The position numbers were made by a program, and so were the translations under genes. Under the pieces are notes generated by a model, which was not told the origin of the DNA, did no database searches, and saw only the letters and a list, made by a program, of their open reading frames with translations. Below are positions 7,381 through 15,772 of a DNA stretch of 64,000 nucleotides, in pieces. Source of the DNA: Clostridia bacterium (GTDB lineage Bacteria > Bacillota > Clostridia > TANB77 > UBA1234); assembly GCA_017521465.1 (NCBI GenBank), contig JAFXCN010000024.1, positions 1-64,000 on the forward strand, read 5' to 3'. Every line of letters starts with the position of its first letter. The stretch's first letter is position 1.

Positions 7381-7412
7381 AAGCGAGCTCCAGAAACTTC
7401 TGGAGCTCGCTT
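7381..7412. terminator. Bidirectional hairpin
   Basis: AAGCGAGCTCCAGAA / TTCTGGAGCTCGCTT, a 15-bp perfect stem with a 2-base loop, between convergent genes. Confidence 0.8.
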
Positions 7413-7421
7413 ATATTATAT

Positions 7422-7838
7422 TTATAATTTTTTCACTAAAAAATATTTGTTAAGCTTAGGGTTCTCTTCATTTTCTCTAACAAATTCAACTTCATATCCG
7501 CATTTTTGATAAAAACCTAACGCTTGGAATCCATATGTTGTTAAATTTATATTTTTAAATCCTTTATTTTTGTGATATTCTTCTACTTCTCTAACAAGCT
7601 TAGTACCAATATCTTTGCCTCTATGTTCTTCAAGAACTATAAGATCTGCTATGTGCACCTCTTCGTAATACGAATTACCTGTTATTAATCCAACATTCTC
7701 TTCGCCTTCTTTAGCAATAAAAACAAATGGCTTATAGTTGCACACAACACCATTCTTCTCTGCATATTTATTAAACTCTGTATTTACTAATTTACCTAAT
7801 TCTTCATCTAATTCATATCTAAATTCAACATTTATCAT
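7422..7838 (-). CDS. GNAT family N-acetyltransferase, 138 aa
   Basis: The start at 7838 (MINVEFRYEL) follows GGGAGG; the upstream in-frame ATG at 7871 has no ribosome site. ADLIVLEEHRGKDIGTKLV contains the acetyl-CoA loop R-G-K-D-I-G, and FQALGFYQKCGYEVEF is the usual GNAT C-terminal helix-strand. Acceptor unknown. It stands alone, convergent with the DUF4160-like gene. Confidence 0.92.
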   Translation of the reverse strand: MINVEFRYELDEELGKLVNTEFNKYAEKNGVVCNYKPFVFIAKEGEENVGLITGNSYYEEVHIADLIVLEEHRGKDIGTKLVREVEEYHKNKGFKNINLTTYGFQALGFYQKCGYEVEFVRENEENPKLNKYFLVKKL

Positions 7839-7905
7839 ACCAATTACCTCCCTCAATTCATATTTTATCACAAAACATATTAAATAATAATTATTTTTAA
7901 AACAA

Positions 7906-7934
7906 TTGAATATTTTTTATAACTATGATAAACT
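7906..7934 (+). promoter_or_regulatory. Promoter of the 8003 gene
   Basis: TTGAAT, 17-bp spacer, TAAACT with TG before the -10. Confidence 0.7.
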
Positions 7935-8002
7935 CTACAAAACCATGTAGTTTTTGTACCTATATATTCTCAATCGAACTTTTTAAGAAGGAGGTTTTAG
8001 GT

Positions 8003-8494
8003 ATGCCTAAGTTGAAACTTCGCGGTTGGCAATTCATGCTAATACATGATGCAATGATGGAAAAGTATGAAAGAGAAATGCAAGAGTTATACAATTTGCT
8101 TTGTGAACTTAATGGCACTCCATTTGAAAACACCCCTACTATAATAGACGAAAAAAGAATAGACATTTTAAGAAAGTATGATAATCTTCATGACTTTTGC
8201 CAAGATAAAGTTCGTCTTTACACCGAAAGTGTTGAAGAGGGTCTTTCTGAACCTGATAATAAAAATCTTAAAAATTGGGAAGCTCAACTTAAACAGGTTG
8301 AAGAAACAATTCAAAAAATTAACGATATTTTTTCGCGGCTTCTCGAACTTCGCAGACTTGCTCAACTCATCAAAGAAAAATCAACCAACAAAGATTTTTG
8401 GCCCGGATACGACGATGACGATAATGATCCCGATGATAAACCCGAACTTGATCCTGATGAATGGGAACGTCGCACTGATGCATTAGTATATTAA
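8003..8494 (+). CDS. Coiled-coil protein with acidic tail, 163 aa
   Basis: I do not recognise it. The start at 8003 (MPKLKLRG) follows AAGGAGG by eight bases; a longer frame begins at 7925 inside the promoter. Most of the chain is predicted helical and charged (residues about 15-130: EKYEREMQELYNLL, LKQVEETIQKIN), ending in a strongly acidic DDDDNDPDDKPELDPDEWE tail near residues 140-155. No membrane span. Single-gene unit with promoter and terminator. Possibly a scaffold or nucleic-acid mimic, but this is speculation. Confidence 0.6.
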   Translation: MPKLKLRGWQFMLIHDAMMEKYEREMQELYNLLCELNGTPFENTPTIIDEKRIDILRKYDNLHDFCQDKVRLYTESVEEGLSEPDNKNLKNWEAQLKQVEETIQKINDIFSRLLELRRLAQLIKEKSTNKDFWPGYDDDDNDPDDKPELDPDEWERRTDALVY

Positions 8495-8499
8495 AATTA

Positions 8500-8535
8500 A
8501 ACAGCCAGTGGAAACTTCCATTGGCTGTTCTTTTA
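8500..8535 (+). terminator. Terminator after the coiled-coil gene
   Basis: AACAGCCA(G/A)TGGAA ... TTCCATTGGCTGTT hairpin followed by a T-rich stretch. Confidence 0.85.
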
Positions 8536-8624
8536 TTTACTCTTCTTTATTTATTTTTCAAATATTTTTTTCAACTTATCAATTATTTTTTTAAAAACAT
8601 TTTTAAATAATACTACACACAATC

Positions 8625-9329
8625 CTATTCTCTTTCTTTTATTTTTTCCAACTCTTCTTCTGTTGCTTCTCTTATTTTTCCGTATTCTATATCATTTGGA
8701 AGTTCTAGTTTTCCCATACCAATTCTATTAAGTTCTGTTACTTTTCCGCCATAACATCCAAACATTCTTTTTATTTGATGATATCTTCCTTCTATTAAAG
8801 TAACCTTTGCAGTATATTCTCCTGTAATTTCCAATATCGCTGTTTTACATTCACCATCATTTAACTGTACTCCATTTTTAAAACCTGCTACCATTTCTTC
8901 TGTTACAGGAATATCGATCGTTACTTCGTATGTTTTCTTTACATGTTTTCTTGGCGACAAAATATTATGGGCAAATTCACCATCATCGGTTATAAGCATA
9001 AGACCAGTTGTATCTTTGTCAAGCCTTCCTGCTGGAAAGAGATTTCTGCTCTTATATTTTTCTGGCACCAATTCTAATACTGTTTTCGCTGTCGCATCTT
9101 CTGTCGCAGAAATATATCCTTTAGGTTTGTTTAATAATAAGTATACGAACTGTCTAATTTCAATTTCTTGTCCATTTATTTTTATAGACACATTATTTTC
9201 ATCATATTTGTTTTCAGGTTTCTTCACTAACTCATCATTCGCATACACTTTTTTCTGTGAAATTAATTTCTTTATTTCAGTTCTAGTGTAATGTGTTTGC
9301 TCCGAAATTATTTTGTCTATTCTTTTCAT
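8625..9329 (-). CDS. rsuA: RsuA/RluB-family pseudouridine synthase, 234 aa
   Basis: N-terminal S4 RNA-binding domain (about residues 1-50, RIDKIISEQTHYTRTEIKKLI) and the synthase domain with GRLDKDTTGL at 101-110, where Asp104 is the catalytic residue. LLLNKPKGYISA and EGRYHQIKRMFG are the other family blocks. It isomerises a uridine in rRNA; whether 16S (RsuA) or 23S cannot be decided, though size and sequence favour the 16S type. It follows TraX, DUF1653 and DUF4298 genes in the same direction and may be the last gene of that unit. Confidence 0.93.
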   Translation of the reverse strand: MKRIDKIISEQTHYTRTEIKKLISQKKVYANDELVKKPENKYDENNVSIKINGQEIEIRQFVYLLLNKPKGYISATEDATAKTVLELVPEKYKSRNLFPAGRLDKDTTGLMLITDDGEFAHNILSPRKHVKKTYEVTIDIPVTEEMVAGFKNGVQLNDGECKTAILEITGEYTAKVTLIEGRYHQIKRMFGCYGGKVTELNRIGMGKLELPNDIEYGKIREATEEELEKIKERE

Positions 9330-9370
9330 AACTACCTATGTTCCTTCCCCATAAAACCATCACTATTATT

Positions 9371-9667
9371 TTACTTTTCTTCTAATAGTTTATTTGATAT
9401 TTCTTTCATTCTTTCAATCAATTCTTTTAATTTTTCATTTGTGTTCCACACTGCATCTTCACTTAAGACTCCTGCTTTTACATCTGTAATTAAGCCGTTT
9501 TCAAACGCTTCTTTATCATCAAACCATTCTTTACTACCATAATATTCATTAAGTTCTATTATCGTATTTTGATTGTTTTCAAAATCATCCAATGACTTTT
9601 CTAATCTTTTAATTATATCTAGCATTATATCTAATTTTTCTTCATTATTTTTTATTCTTTCTATCAT
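9371..9667 (-). CDS. DUF4298 family protein, 98 aa
   Basis: Helical small protein with the family pattern ELNEYYGSKEWFDDKEAFENG ... GVLSEDAVWN in the middle, which I recognise as DUF4298. The start at 9667 (MIERIKN) follows GTGAGG; an in-frame ATG at 9682 is upstream of that site. It lies 16 bp after the DUF1653 gene. Role unknown. Confidence 0.85.
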   Translation of the reverse strand: MIERIKNNEEKLDIMLDIIKRLEKSLDDFENNQNTIIELNEYYGSKEWFDDKEAFENGLITDVKAGVLSEDAVWNTNEKLKELIERMKEISNKLLEEK

Positions 9668-9683
9668 AATAGCCTCACACAAA

Positions 9684-9914
9684 TTAATCTCTCACACTTT
9701 TGATATCTTGCAATTCAAATCTATATTTTTGACCATTTTTATTTACTTCATCTAAAAACATGTCATATGGTCTGCACCACAAATTGTTATCTCCATATAA
9801 CGCTCTATATGCAACCATTTTTTCGTCAGTTTCGCTATGATAAATTATATCTTCTACAATATATAAATCTCCTTTATAATGTTTATAAATCCCATGAATT
9901 TTTAATTCTCTCAT
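9684..9914 (-). CDS. DUF1653 family protein, 76 aa
   Basis: The pattern G-x-Y-x-H-Y-K-G-x-x-Y near the N-terminus and ALYGDNNLWCRPYDMF in the middle identify DUF1653, a small SH3-like fold protein seen in many bacteria. Function unknown. It lies 23 bp after the TraX gene and 16 bp before DUF4298, so the three are probably co-transcribed. Confidence 0.9.
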   Translation of the reverse strand: MRELKIHGIYKHYKGDLYIVEDIIYHSETDEKMVAYRALYGDNNLWCRPYDMFLDEVNKNGQKYRFELQDIKSVRD

Positions 9915-9937
9915 GTTTCTCTTCCTTTCTTTTAATC

Positions 9938-10672
9938 TTAAAATACAAAATAATAAATTAAATATATTGCTGCCATATGTATTGGATAAAATGCATAAAA
10001 ACCATATTGTATCAACTTATTATTCTTACCTCTGCCACCATTATAAAGCCATATTGGAATTAACGCAAATATTCCAAAACTTTGCATTGGAATAAAATGT
10101 TCATTATCAAACAATTTTATCACTATTGATTGTCCTTCGGAAAATACAGCAAATAGCAATATAAGCGATACAAGTTGTCCTAGCCATGCAAACTTGAATT
10201 TTCTAAATATGTAAAATGCTATGATTGTTAATATTCCTATTACGCCATAATCTACAAAACTAATTGCTCCTACTAGTAAAAATATTACTATCTTGATTAT
10301 CGATTTAATTGTGTTCTTCCAATTTTTATCGCTCTTTACTTTTTCAATTTCATTAACACATAACAACCCTAATAATAATGTGAACATTATGTTTTGATGA
10401 AACGGAAATACAACCGAACCTGCAGTTATTAAATTAAATGGTATTTCTGAAATTAATCCAAATACAAATAATCTTTTAGCATATTTTTTAAAATCAGATG
10501 TGTGCACAAATCCTTCGACAATTAAAAACGCAAATATAGGAAATGCCATTCTACCAACCATATTCATCCACTGATTTCCAGGTATTAATGTTGCCCATAA
10601 ATGATCTAGCAACATTAAAAACATAGCTAAAATTTTAAGCGCATTAGAATTTATACATTTAATTTTGTTCAT
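9938..10672 (-). CDS. TraX family membrane protein, 244 aa
   Basis: Polytopic membrane protein with about seven to eight spans. The start SNALKILAMFLMLLDH and the GRMAFPIFAFLIVEGFVHT block are typical of the TraX family. TraX of F plasmid is tied to N-acetylation of pilin, and chromosomal Firmicute homologues are probably acyltransferases acting on surface molecules; the substrate here is unknown. First gene of a TraX-DUF1653-DUF4298 unit. No conjugation genes are near, so a plasmid origin is not implied. Confidence 0.9.
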   Translation of the reverse strand: MNKIKCINSNALKILAMFLMLLDHLWATLIPGNQWMNMVGRMAFPIFAFLIVEGFVHTSDFKKYAKRLFVFGLISEIPFNLITAGSVVFPFHQNIMFTLLLGLLCVNEIEKVKSDKNWKNTIKSIIKIVIFLLVGAISFVDYGVIGILTIIAFYIFRKFKFAWLGQLVSLILLFAVFSEGQSIVIKLFDNEHFIPMQSFGIFALIPIWLYNGGRGKNNKLIQYGFYAFYPIHMAAIYLIYYFVF

Positions 10673-10856
10673 ACTCTATCTCATTCCTTCAACTCACTCA
10701 CTCAATTAATTATATTTATAGTTAAATTATATCATTTTTTCTATATGTTACAAGAAAAGTTATTTCTTCCCTATTTATAGACTAAAAAATATCAAATTTT
10801 GAAAGTCTTAAAAATTCAACAATCCCACTCTATATAACGTTTAGAAATACAAAAAT

Positions 10857-10882
10857 GCCAATGGGTCCGGACTCATTGGCAT
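10857..10882. repeat. TGCCAA...TTGGCA hairpin repeat (family member 1)
   Basis: TGCCAATG ... CATTGGCA around a GGTCCGGACT loop. Same family as hairpins at 11703, 13110, 14667, 18761 and 20285. It lies after the GNAT pseudogene on the minus strand and may end its transcript. The gene-free stretch 10673-10926 otherwise shows only AT-rich sequence. Confidence 0.8.
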
Positions 10883-10926
10883 TAAATTGCTCTCTCTTTT
10901 TTATTTTCTTATAAAGGATTCTTTTT

Positions 10927-11270
10927 TTAATAACTATATATCTTACCTTCGATTCCTTCTACCTCAAAAATTTTTTCTAATGTAAAATACAGTTTTCTCA
11001 AACTCTTCTTGAGGCAATGTTTTTTCCATCACAAGTCCTCTAAAATTACCAGTTTTAATATCATTAAAAGCTACTTCAGTCATATATGGTAATATTTCTG
11101 TGTATATTCCCTTGTTCCAGAATTTTTCATCTATATAAATTGTAAATTCAAATGAATCTTCATTGTACAAATCTAACTTAATCAAAAATACCCCAACAAA
11201 TTCATTACTCTCCTTATCTATATTTTCTAATATTTTTTAAAATAAATCGTTTTGTTTCAATTTCATTCAT
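10927..11270 (-). pseudogene. Decayed GNAT acetyltransferase gene
   Basis: A good ribosome site (GGAGG) and ATG at 11270 start MNEIETKRFILKNIRK, the usual first strand of a RimJ/RimL GNAT, but a stop follows after 18 codons. The next piece (11185-10964) continues in another frame with FTIYIDEKFWNKGIYTEIL, and a last piece ends EVEGIEGKIYSY. The core acetyl-CoA loop is damaged. At least two frame changes and an internal loss make it non-functional. Confidence 0.8.
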
Positions 11271-11363
11271 AAAACAACCTCCGGTATTGTTTTTTATAAC
11301 TTCGTATTTTTCATTGTTTCCGTGCTAATAACTATCAAAATAATAGGTTAAAACAGTCATAAT

Positions 11364-11392
11364 ATTGACTTTTTACATAAAATATACTAAAA
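11364..11392 (+). promoter_or_regulatory. Antitoxin RNA promoter, copy 1
   Basis: TTGACT, 17-bp spacer, TAAAAT. The same promoter precedes copy 2 at 15738. Confidence 0.75.
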
Positions 11393-11398
11393 TAAATA

Positions 11399-11481
11399 TA
11401 GATAAAGGAAATCCGCATAAGCGGTTGACCGTATAAGCTTATAATCGCCTAAGTCCGTTCAAAACAGAGGCGATTATTTTT
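11399..11481 (+). ncRNA. Predicted antisense antitoxin RNA, copy 1
   Basis: A short transcript of about 80 nt is expected from the promoter at 11364 to the hairpin ATAATCGCCT ... AGGCGATTAT with a T-run (11441-11480). It runs head-on into the 3' end of the toxin gene, so its terminator hairpin is complementary to the toxin mRNA 3' end, the layout of TxpA/RatA-type type I toxin-antitoxin loci. A 5' hairpin CCGCATAAGCGG is also present. No protein is encoded. Confidence 0.75.
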
Positions 11482-11560
11482 TTGACTTTTTATCGTCAAT
11501 TATAGCTATTACTAACATTGCAAACATTATCATTAAAGATATAGTTTCATATGTACTCAT
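11474..11560 (-). CDS. Holin-like type I toxin, 28 aa, copy 1
   Basis: A tiny membrane peptide: MSTYETISLMIMFAMLVIAI then a charged tail DDKKSKK. This is the pattern of the putative holin-like toxin family (Hol_Tox, related in layout to TxpA and Fst), which inserts in the membrane. The ribosome site GGAAAGGGGATGG precedes the ATG. A GAAAGG/CCTTTC hairpin just upstream (about 11580-11600) could alternatively pair with this site and hide it, a known control of such toxins. The same peptide is encoded at 15846-15932. Confidence 0.85.
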   Translation of the reverse strand: MSTYETISLMIMFAMLVIAIIDDKKSKK

Positions 11561-11650
11561 AGCAACCATCCCCTTTCCACGAAAGGCGGTGTCCTTTCAA
11601 TGCGAAAAAGATGGTCAACCGCTTCTTGCTATTCCCTTTACCTATAAAAA

Positions 11651-11678
11651 ATTATAACATGTTTTATGCAGACTACAA
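11651..11678 (-). promoter_or_regulatory. Toxin promoter, copy 1
   Basis: Minus strand TTGTAG, 16-bp spacer, TATAAT. The surrounding GTTCGCTTGTA...TTATAA block is repeated at 16022 and, without a toxin, at 13060 and 18700. Confidence 0.75.
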
Positions 11679-11702
11679 GCGAACATGTAAAAAATATAAA
11701 AG

Positions 11703-11728
11703 TGCCACCGAGTCTGTACCAGTTGGCA
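11703..11728. repeat. TGCCAA...TTGGCA hairpin repeat (member 2)
   Basis: TGCCACCG ... AGTTGGCA with imperfect stem, directly after the SUKH gene stop; probably its terminator on the minus strand. Confidence 0.7.
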
Positions 11729-11730
11729 TT

Positions 11731-12237
11731 TTAACCATCTATTTCTTCATCAGATTTTAAGCCATTTATAAACTCTTCAAAAGTTTCAGCAAGAACTATA
11801 GTATCATAGTCAGCTTCCTGATCAATATACACTACTCGTGGTTCATCTCTTCCTATTATACATTCTCTATAATCTAAGAATATCATTTCATGTCCAGCTG
11901 ACGGACAATCGCAAATTGCCACTCCTATATTAGGATATTCCCATTCTTCTACCCAAAATCTACTTCCCATACTGCCACAAAGCGAATAATCTTTTGTTTC
12001 ACCAATACCAAACATTCCATTCACAACTATATATTCTTCTCTTTCTTGATCACCATAGAAAAAAATACATCTTTTTAAAATTCCACCATTATGTTCCTTC
12101 ATCAATTCAATATATGATTGAGGCAATTTATATCCTAATTTATCTTCTATTCGTTTTACCATTGTTTCATCAAAAGGTTCCGATACATATTCCTCCTCTG
12201 AATACGTACTTTCTTCCCACAATCCTTCTTTATTCAT
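11731..12237 (-). CDS. SMI1/KNR4 (SUKH) family protein, 168 aa
   Basis: The segment KRIEDKLGYKLPQSYIELMKEHNGG (about residues 29-53) is the SUKH signature, followed by the beta-rich core with GIGETKDYS and a C-terminal FEEFINGL helix. SUKH proteins are commonly immunity proteins against polymorphic or contact-dependent toxins, though many are orphans. No toxin partner gene is seen beside it. Ribosome site AAGGAGG upstream. The family is clear; a role in immunity is inferred. Confidence 0.88.
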   Translation of the reverse strand: MNKEGLWEESTYSEEEYVSEPFDETMVKRIEDKLGYKLPQSYIELMKEHNGGILKRCIFFYGDQEREEYIVVNGMFGIGETKDYSLCGSMGSRFWVEEWEYPNIGVAICDCPSAGHEMIFLDYRECIIGRDEPRVVYIDQEADYDTIVLAETFEEFINGLKSDEEIDG

Positions 12238-12340
12238 ATTTGTCCTCCTTTACATTTTCTATTTTTTATGCCTGTTTATTTTTGATATTTCTTTAAATTT
12301 TTCTCTCTTCCCTTTCAAAAACTCTTTTCTGCTCAATTTT

Positions 12341-12997
12341 TTATATTTTATCTACTCTATCACATACAAGTATAAATTCAATCTTGTTCTCTGAATTTAT
12401 TATTTCATCAGAAGTTTCGTTTACCAAGAAGCAATCCCCTTGTTTGATTTCATATTTTACACCATCAACAGTTATTATCCCGTTACCATTTATAAAATAA
12501 TATACTCTTGTAAATTTTTTCATTTCATAGTCAGGCACAAAATCATCTTCTAATTTTATTCTAAAAACACTATGACATTTTTCATTGCTTAAATTTTGCA
12601 AAGCACCGTAATCTAAACATCTATCTGTATCCCCAGAAATAGCAACATCTTCTGTTACAAATTCATGTTCAGGAGTCCATGGTGGAGTACAAATGCAGAC
12701 AAATTCCATTTGTGTGATTGTCTCAATAAAATGTATAGTTTTTGGTGGTATTATAAAACAATCACCATTAGAAACTATATGTTCATTGCCATTAATAATA
12801 ATTTTTCCTTCCCCTTTATTAAACACATAAATTTCTGTAATATTATCATGATAATGTTTTAATCCTTTGCTATTTTCATTCATTGTAACAAGCGCAACAC
12901 TACAACTTGCTCCTTCATTTGCCCCAAACACTTGGCACAAAGCACCTCCTGGAGTCTGTTGTATTTTTTCTTTATTATCATCTATATAATTTCCCAT
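12341..12997 (-). CDS. Two-domain cupin protein, 218 aa
   Basis: Two beta-barrel cupin domains. The first (residues about 35-100) has KHYHDNITEIYVFNKGEG and DCFIIPPKTIHFIE, giving the His/Glu metal ligands; the second (about 140-210) has RVYYFINGNGIITVDG but fewer metal-ligand histidines, so it may not bind metal. Cytosolic; could be an isomerase or sensor. Single gene. Confidence 0.88.
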   Translation of the reverse strand: MGNYIDDNKEKIQQTPGGALCQVFGANEGASCSVALVTMNENSKGLKHYHDNITEIYVFNKGEGKIIINGNEHIVSNGDCFIIPPKTIHFIETITQMEFVCICTPPWTPEHEFVTEDVAISGDTDRCLDYGALQNLSNEKCHSVFRIKLEDDFVPDYEMKKFTRVYYFINGNGIITVDGVKYEIKQGDCFLVNETSDEIINSENKIEFILVCDRVDKI

Positions 12998-13054
12998 AAA
13001 TGCTCCTTCTCGTGTTTTTAACTACTTTAAATAATAATATTTGACGGCTTTTAT

Positions 13055-13136
13055 ATATAAATTATAGCATGTTTAAAAATTGTTACAAGCGAACATCTAA
13101 AATCAAAAGTGTCACCGGTTCCGTACTTGTTAGCAT
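13055..13136. repeat. Orphan copy of toxin-promoter block plus TGCCAA-type hairpin (member 3)
   Basis: AATTATAGCATGTTTAAAAA with GTTACAAGCGAACAT (13058-13096) matches the toxin promoter region at 16020-16057, here driving the cupin leader or nothing. It is followed by TGTCACCGGTTCCG ... TTAGCA (13110-13136), a degraded hairpin of the same family. Confidence 0.7.
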
Positions 13137-13186
13137 AAAAATATGTCAGCGGAAATGATTCCATTGGCACCTTTTTAAATTTCAAT

Positions 13187-13795
13187 TTATTTTTTTATTA
13201 CTTTTTTACACCACGTTCTCTTATTGCATTTTGGACACTTTAAATAACGAGTTGTACCACTATGCATTGCCCACAACGCTTCGGAATATGTAGGAATAAT
13301 TTCTTCTCCACATTTTTTACACTTATAATGTCCTACACTTACTTCCAACTTTAATGCATAAAAGCAAGGAAGTAAAAAAACTACACAAATTCCTAAAATA
13401 GCAATTAATTGCCACGTTCCTTCAGGTACTAAAAATGCTACAAGAAAAACACCTGCAAACAAGGATATCATAGCAACAATCATAATAACCCACATAGACG
13501 TCCATATAATCTTATTTTTTTCTTCCACTTCTTTTGCCATATCAAGTAAAATTTGTTCTTGCTTTTCATTTTTACTTTCCATACTAATCATCTCCCCACA
13601 TAACAAATCATTTACACTTATTTTAAGTTCACTACATAAATCAAGCATAATTGATGAATCTGGCATTGCTTTTCCATTTTCCCATTTTGATATCGCTCTA
13701 TCAGTAATGTTTAATTTTTCAGCTAGTTGCATTTGAGTTAAATTATTCTTTTTTCTACATTCTGCTATAAACTTTCCAATTTTAATTTGATCCAT
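13187..13795 (-). CDS. Membrane-anchored XRE-family regulator with zinc ribbon, 202 aa
   Basis: Residues 6-60 form a Cro/C1-type helix-turn-helix (NLTQMQLAEKLNITDRAISKWENGKAMPD). Two membrane spans follow at about 98-120 and 128-148, then a cytosolic zinc-binding tail with CKKCGEE (about 158-161) and CPKCNKRTWC. This three-part layout is known in Firmicutes and suggests a membrane-linked sensor that controls nearby genes. A long inverted repeat just upstream (13849-13887) is a candidate operator for it or for the next gene. Confidence 0.88.
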   Translation of the reverse strand: MDQIKIGKFIAECRKKNNLTQMQLAEKLNITDRAISKWENGKAMPDSSIMLDLCSELKISVNDLLCGEMISMESKNEKQEQILLDMAKEVEEKNKIIWTSMWVIMIVAMISLFAGVFLVAFLVPEGTWQLIAILGICVVFLLPCFYALKLEVSVGHYKCKKCGEEIIPTYSEALWAMHSGTTRYLKCPKCNKRTWCKKVIKK

Positions 13796-13848
13796 AATTT
13801 TCCCTCCTACAATTTTATTGTAAATTATTATTATCTAAGAGTACACGT

Positions 13849-13887
13849 ACCATTGGTTGAGTGAGGTTTTTTATATCAACTAATGGT
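13849..13887. promoter_or_regulatory. Inverted repeat, candidate operator
   Basis: ACCATTGGTTGA and TCAACTAATGGT are inverted copies with one mismatch and a 15-base centre, between the methyltransferase stop and the XRE gene start. No T-run follows on the minus strand, so an operator is more likely than a terminator. Confidence 0.5.
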
Positions 13888-13919
13888 TGAATAATTGTAA
13901 TTTGCGCAAAATTATATTA

Positions 13920-14591
13920 TTACCAAATAAATGGTATCATTTTATATTTTACTTTCTTTTTGTAATCTGAATATCCAACTAATTCTTTTTCTAACATTTC
14001 TTCTTCATTTTCAATTCGTTTATTAATTATAAATGGATATACCAAAAAAATCACAAATGAAATAATAGAACCTAAAATTAATGGCATTGATAAAAACATT
14101 AAAACAGTTGCAGCATACATTGGATGTCTTACAATTCCATACATTTTTGTATCTATTACTTTTTGGTTTTCTTCTACTTCAACTGTACGAGATAAATATG
14201 CATTTTCTCTTAATACTTCTGCATATATAATATAGGCTATTATAAATATAACCGAAGAAATAGTTACTATATAATTAGGGATTGTTGTCCATACATATCT
14301 ATAATTTAATCCAGCAATTACAAAACCTATCAAAAACATTAACCCACTTAATAAAACAACTTGTTTTTGCTTATTTTCTTTTTCTTTTACATTTAATCTT
14401 TTTCTTAAAAGTTCCGGAGATTTTATCATCATAATAATTCCTACAATAAACATTGGAACAAATAAAAGTACCATAAGCAGCCATCCATTCCAATAATTTA
14501 TTGTGTTTGCTGGTACAAATAATAATATCCCTGTAATTAGTATACCTAATATAAATTTTATTATTGCTTGAAAAAATAATTTTATATTCAT
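13920..14591 (-). CDS. Isoprenylcysteine carboxyl methyltransferase-like membrane protein, 223 aa
   Basis: Five or six membrane spans and a C-terminal block GIVRHPMYAATVLMFLSMPL, where the RHPxY motif binds S-adenosylmethionine in the ICMT/PEMT family. The start at 14591 (MNIKLFF) is supported by a GAAAGGGAC ribosome site; the frame also opens at 14615. The substrate in bacteria is generally unknown. It lies immediately upstream of the XRE gene on the same strand. Confidence 0.88.
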   Translation of the reverse strand: MNIKLFFQAIIKFILGILITGILLFVPANTINYWNGWLLMVLLFVPMFIVGIIMMIKSPELLRKRLNVKEKENKQKQVVLLSGLMFLIGFVIAGLNYRYVWTTIPNYIVTISSVIFIIAYIIYAEVLRENAYLSRTVEVEENQKVIDTKMYGIVRHPMYAATVLMFLSMPLILGSIISFVIFLVYPFIINKRIENEEEMLEKELVGYSDYKKKVKYKMIPFIW

Positions 14592-14666
14592 AAATGGTCC
14601 CTTTCTACAACTCAATAATTATTTAACAAAATTTTATCATATTTTATATTAGTATCACAACAAAAA

Positions 14667-14691
14667 TGCCAATGAGACAGACTCATTGGCA
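14667..14691. repeat. TGCCAA...TTGGCA hairpin repeat (member 4)
   Basis: TGCCAATGAG ACAGA CTCATTGGCA, a perfect 10-bp stem followed by another half-copy TTGGCA; sits after the EamA gene stop and is likely its minus-strand terminator. Confidence 0.8.
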
Positions 14692-14713
14692 TTGGCATTA
14701 ATTTTATGTGTAA

Positions 14714-15574
14714 TTATCCTATCATTACTATTCCCATAGCTCCAAGTAATGCAAGAATAACACCACATAAATTAGCTTTATTCATTTTTTCTTTTAATAC
14801 AGCAACCGAATATATTACAACAAATGGTGTGTATATTGCTGTTAACGGAGATGCAATAGATGCATATGTATAGTTAAAAGATATTAATAAGCATCCTGTT
14901 CCTAAAACATTTAGCAAAGAACCAATTATAGAATACTTATATTCTTTCATACCTGCCTTTAATTCTGTTATTATTTTTCCAAAACTTTGTTTTGTAATTA
15001 ATAAATAGCTTAGTGCAACTGGAATTTGAACCACAGCAATAGCTACGATAAAATCAAATGATGATGTAGCATCAATAATTCCTTTGGTTAATGTATCAGA
15101 TAATCCTATTCCAATAGCGGCTAAAAACGGAATTAGTACTGATAAATTTTTCATATTTTTAATATTAAATTCCGAATCAAGTGCTGTAAGTATAGTTCCT
15201 ATAATCGTAATTATTATTAGTACAATTTGTAATGGCAATAACTTTTCGTTATTTATTATAAGTGAAAATAACAATGTGTATATAGGATATGTTGAAATCA
15301 AAACTGTCGAAACACTAAGATTACCTTTAGATAACGCATAAAATACAAAAGCTTCTGAAAGTATAGCTGAAATAACTGCATATGGCAAGCAACTAATTAT
15401 TCCTTCAAAAGAAGCTCCAAATATAAAGCCAACAGGAATCCATATTAGTAGTCCAAACAACATATCAAATAAAAAAGCAACAGAAGGATCTAATTCTTTA
15501 TAACTTTTTTTAAGCATTATTTGCATTCCAGTCATGAATACCGCAGACATTATTGCTATAAAAATTCCAATCAT
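14714..15574 (-). CDS. EamA/DMT family transporter, 286 aa
   Basis: Ten predicted membrane spans in two repeated EamA halves (each about 130-140 residues), the second ending with NYTYASIASPLTAIYTPFVVIYSVAVLKEK, typical of drug/metabolite exporters. The start MIGIFIAIMSAVFMTG is preceded by AAAGGAGA. Substrate unknown. Single gene flanked by a repeat hairpin and the second toxin locus. A second EamA protein lies at 54847-55728. Confidence 0.9.
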   Translation of the reverse strand: MIGIFIAIMSAVFMTGMQIMLKKSYKELDPSVAFLFDMLFGLLIWIPVGFIFGASFEGIISCLPYAVISAILSEAFVFYALSKGNLSVSTVLISTYPIYTLLFSLIINNEKLLPLQIVLIIITIIGTILTALDSEFNIKNMKNLSVLIPFLAAIGIGLSDTLTKGIIDATSSFDFIVAIAVVQIPVALSYLLITKQSFGKIITELKAGMKEYKYSIIGSLLNVLGTGCLLISFNYTYASIASPLTAIYTPFVVIYSVAVLKEKMNKANLCGVILALLGAMGIVMIG

Positions 15575-15737
15575 TAAAGATTCTCCTTTTTTATAAATTA
15601 TTGATTTTTTGATTATATCATATAATTATAAAAAATAACAGTATGTATTTCCGTATTTTCCGCCTCAAAAACTGTCAAATGACTGTCATTCTACTTTTGG
15701 TAGAGAAGAAAGACTGTCAAAAAATAGTCATAATTTA

Positions 15738-15766
15738 TTGACTTTTTACATAATATATACTAAAAT
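15738..15766 (+). promoter_or_regulatory. Antitoxin RNA promoter, copy 2
   Basis: TTGACT, 17-bp spacer, TAAAAT, as in copy 1. Confidence 0.75.
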
Positions 15767-15772
15767 AAAAAT

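Noticed and set aside
9938-10672. Conjugative element because of TraX
   Set aside because: Chromosomal TraX-family proteins are common in Clostridia and no relaxase, coupling protein or secretion genes are nearby.
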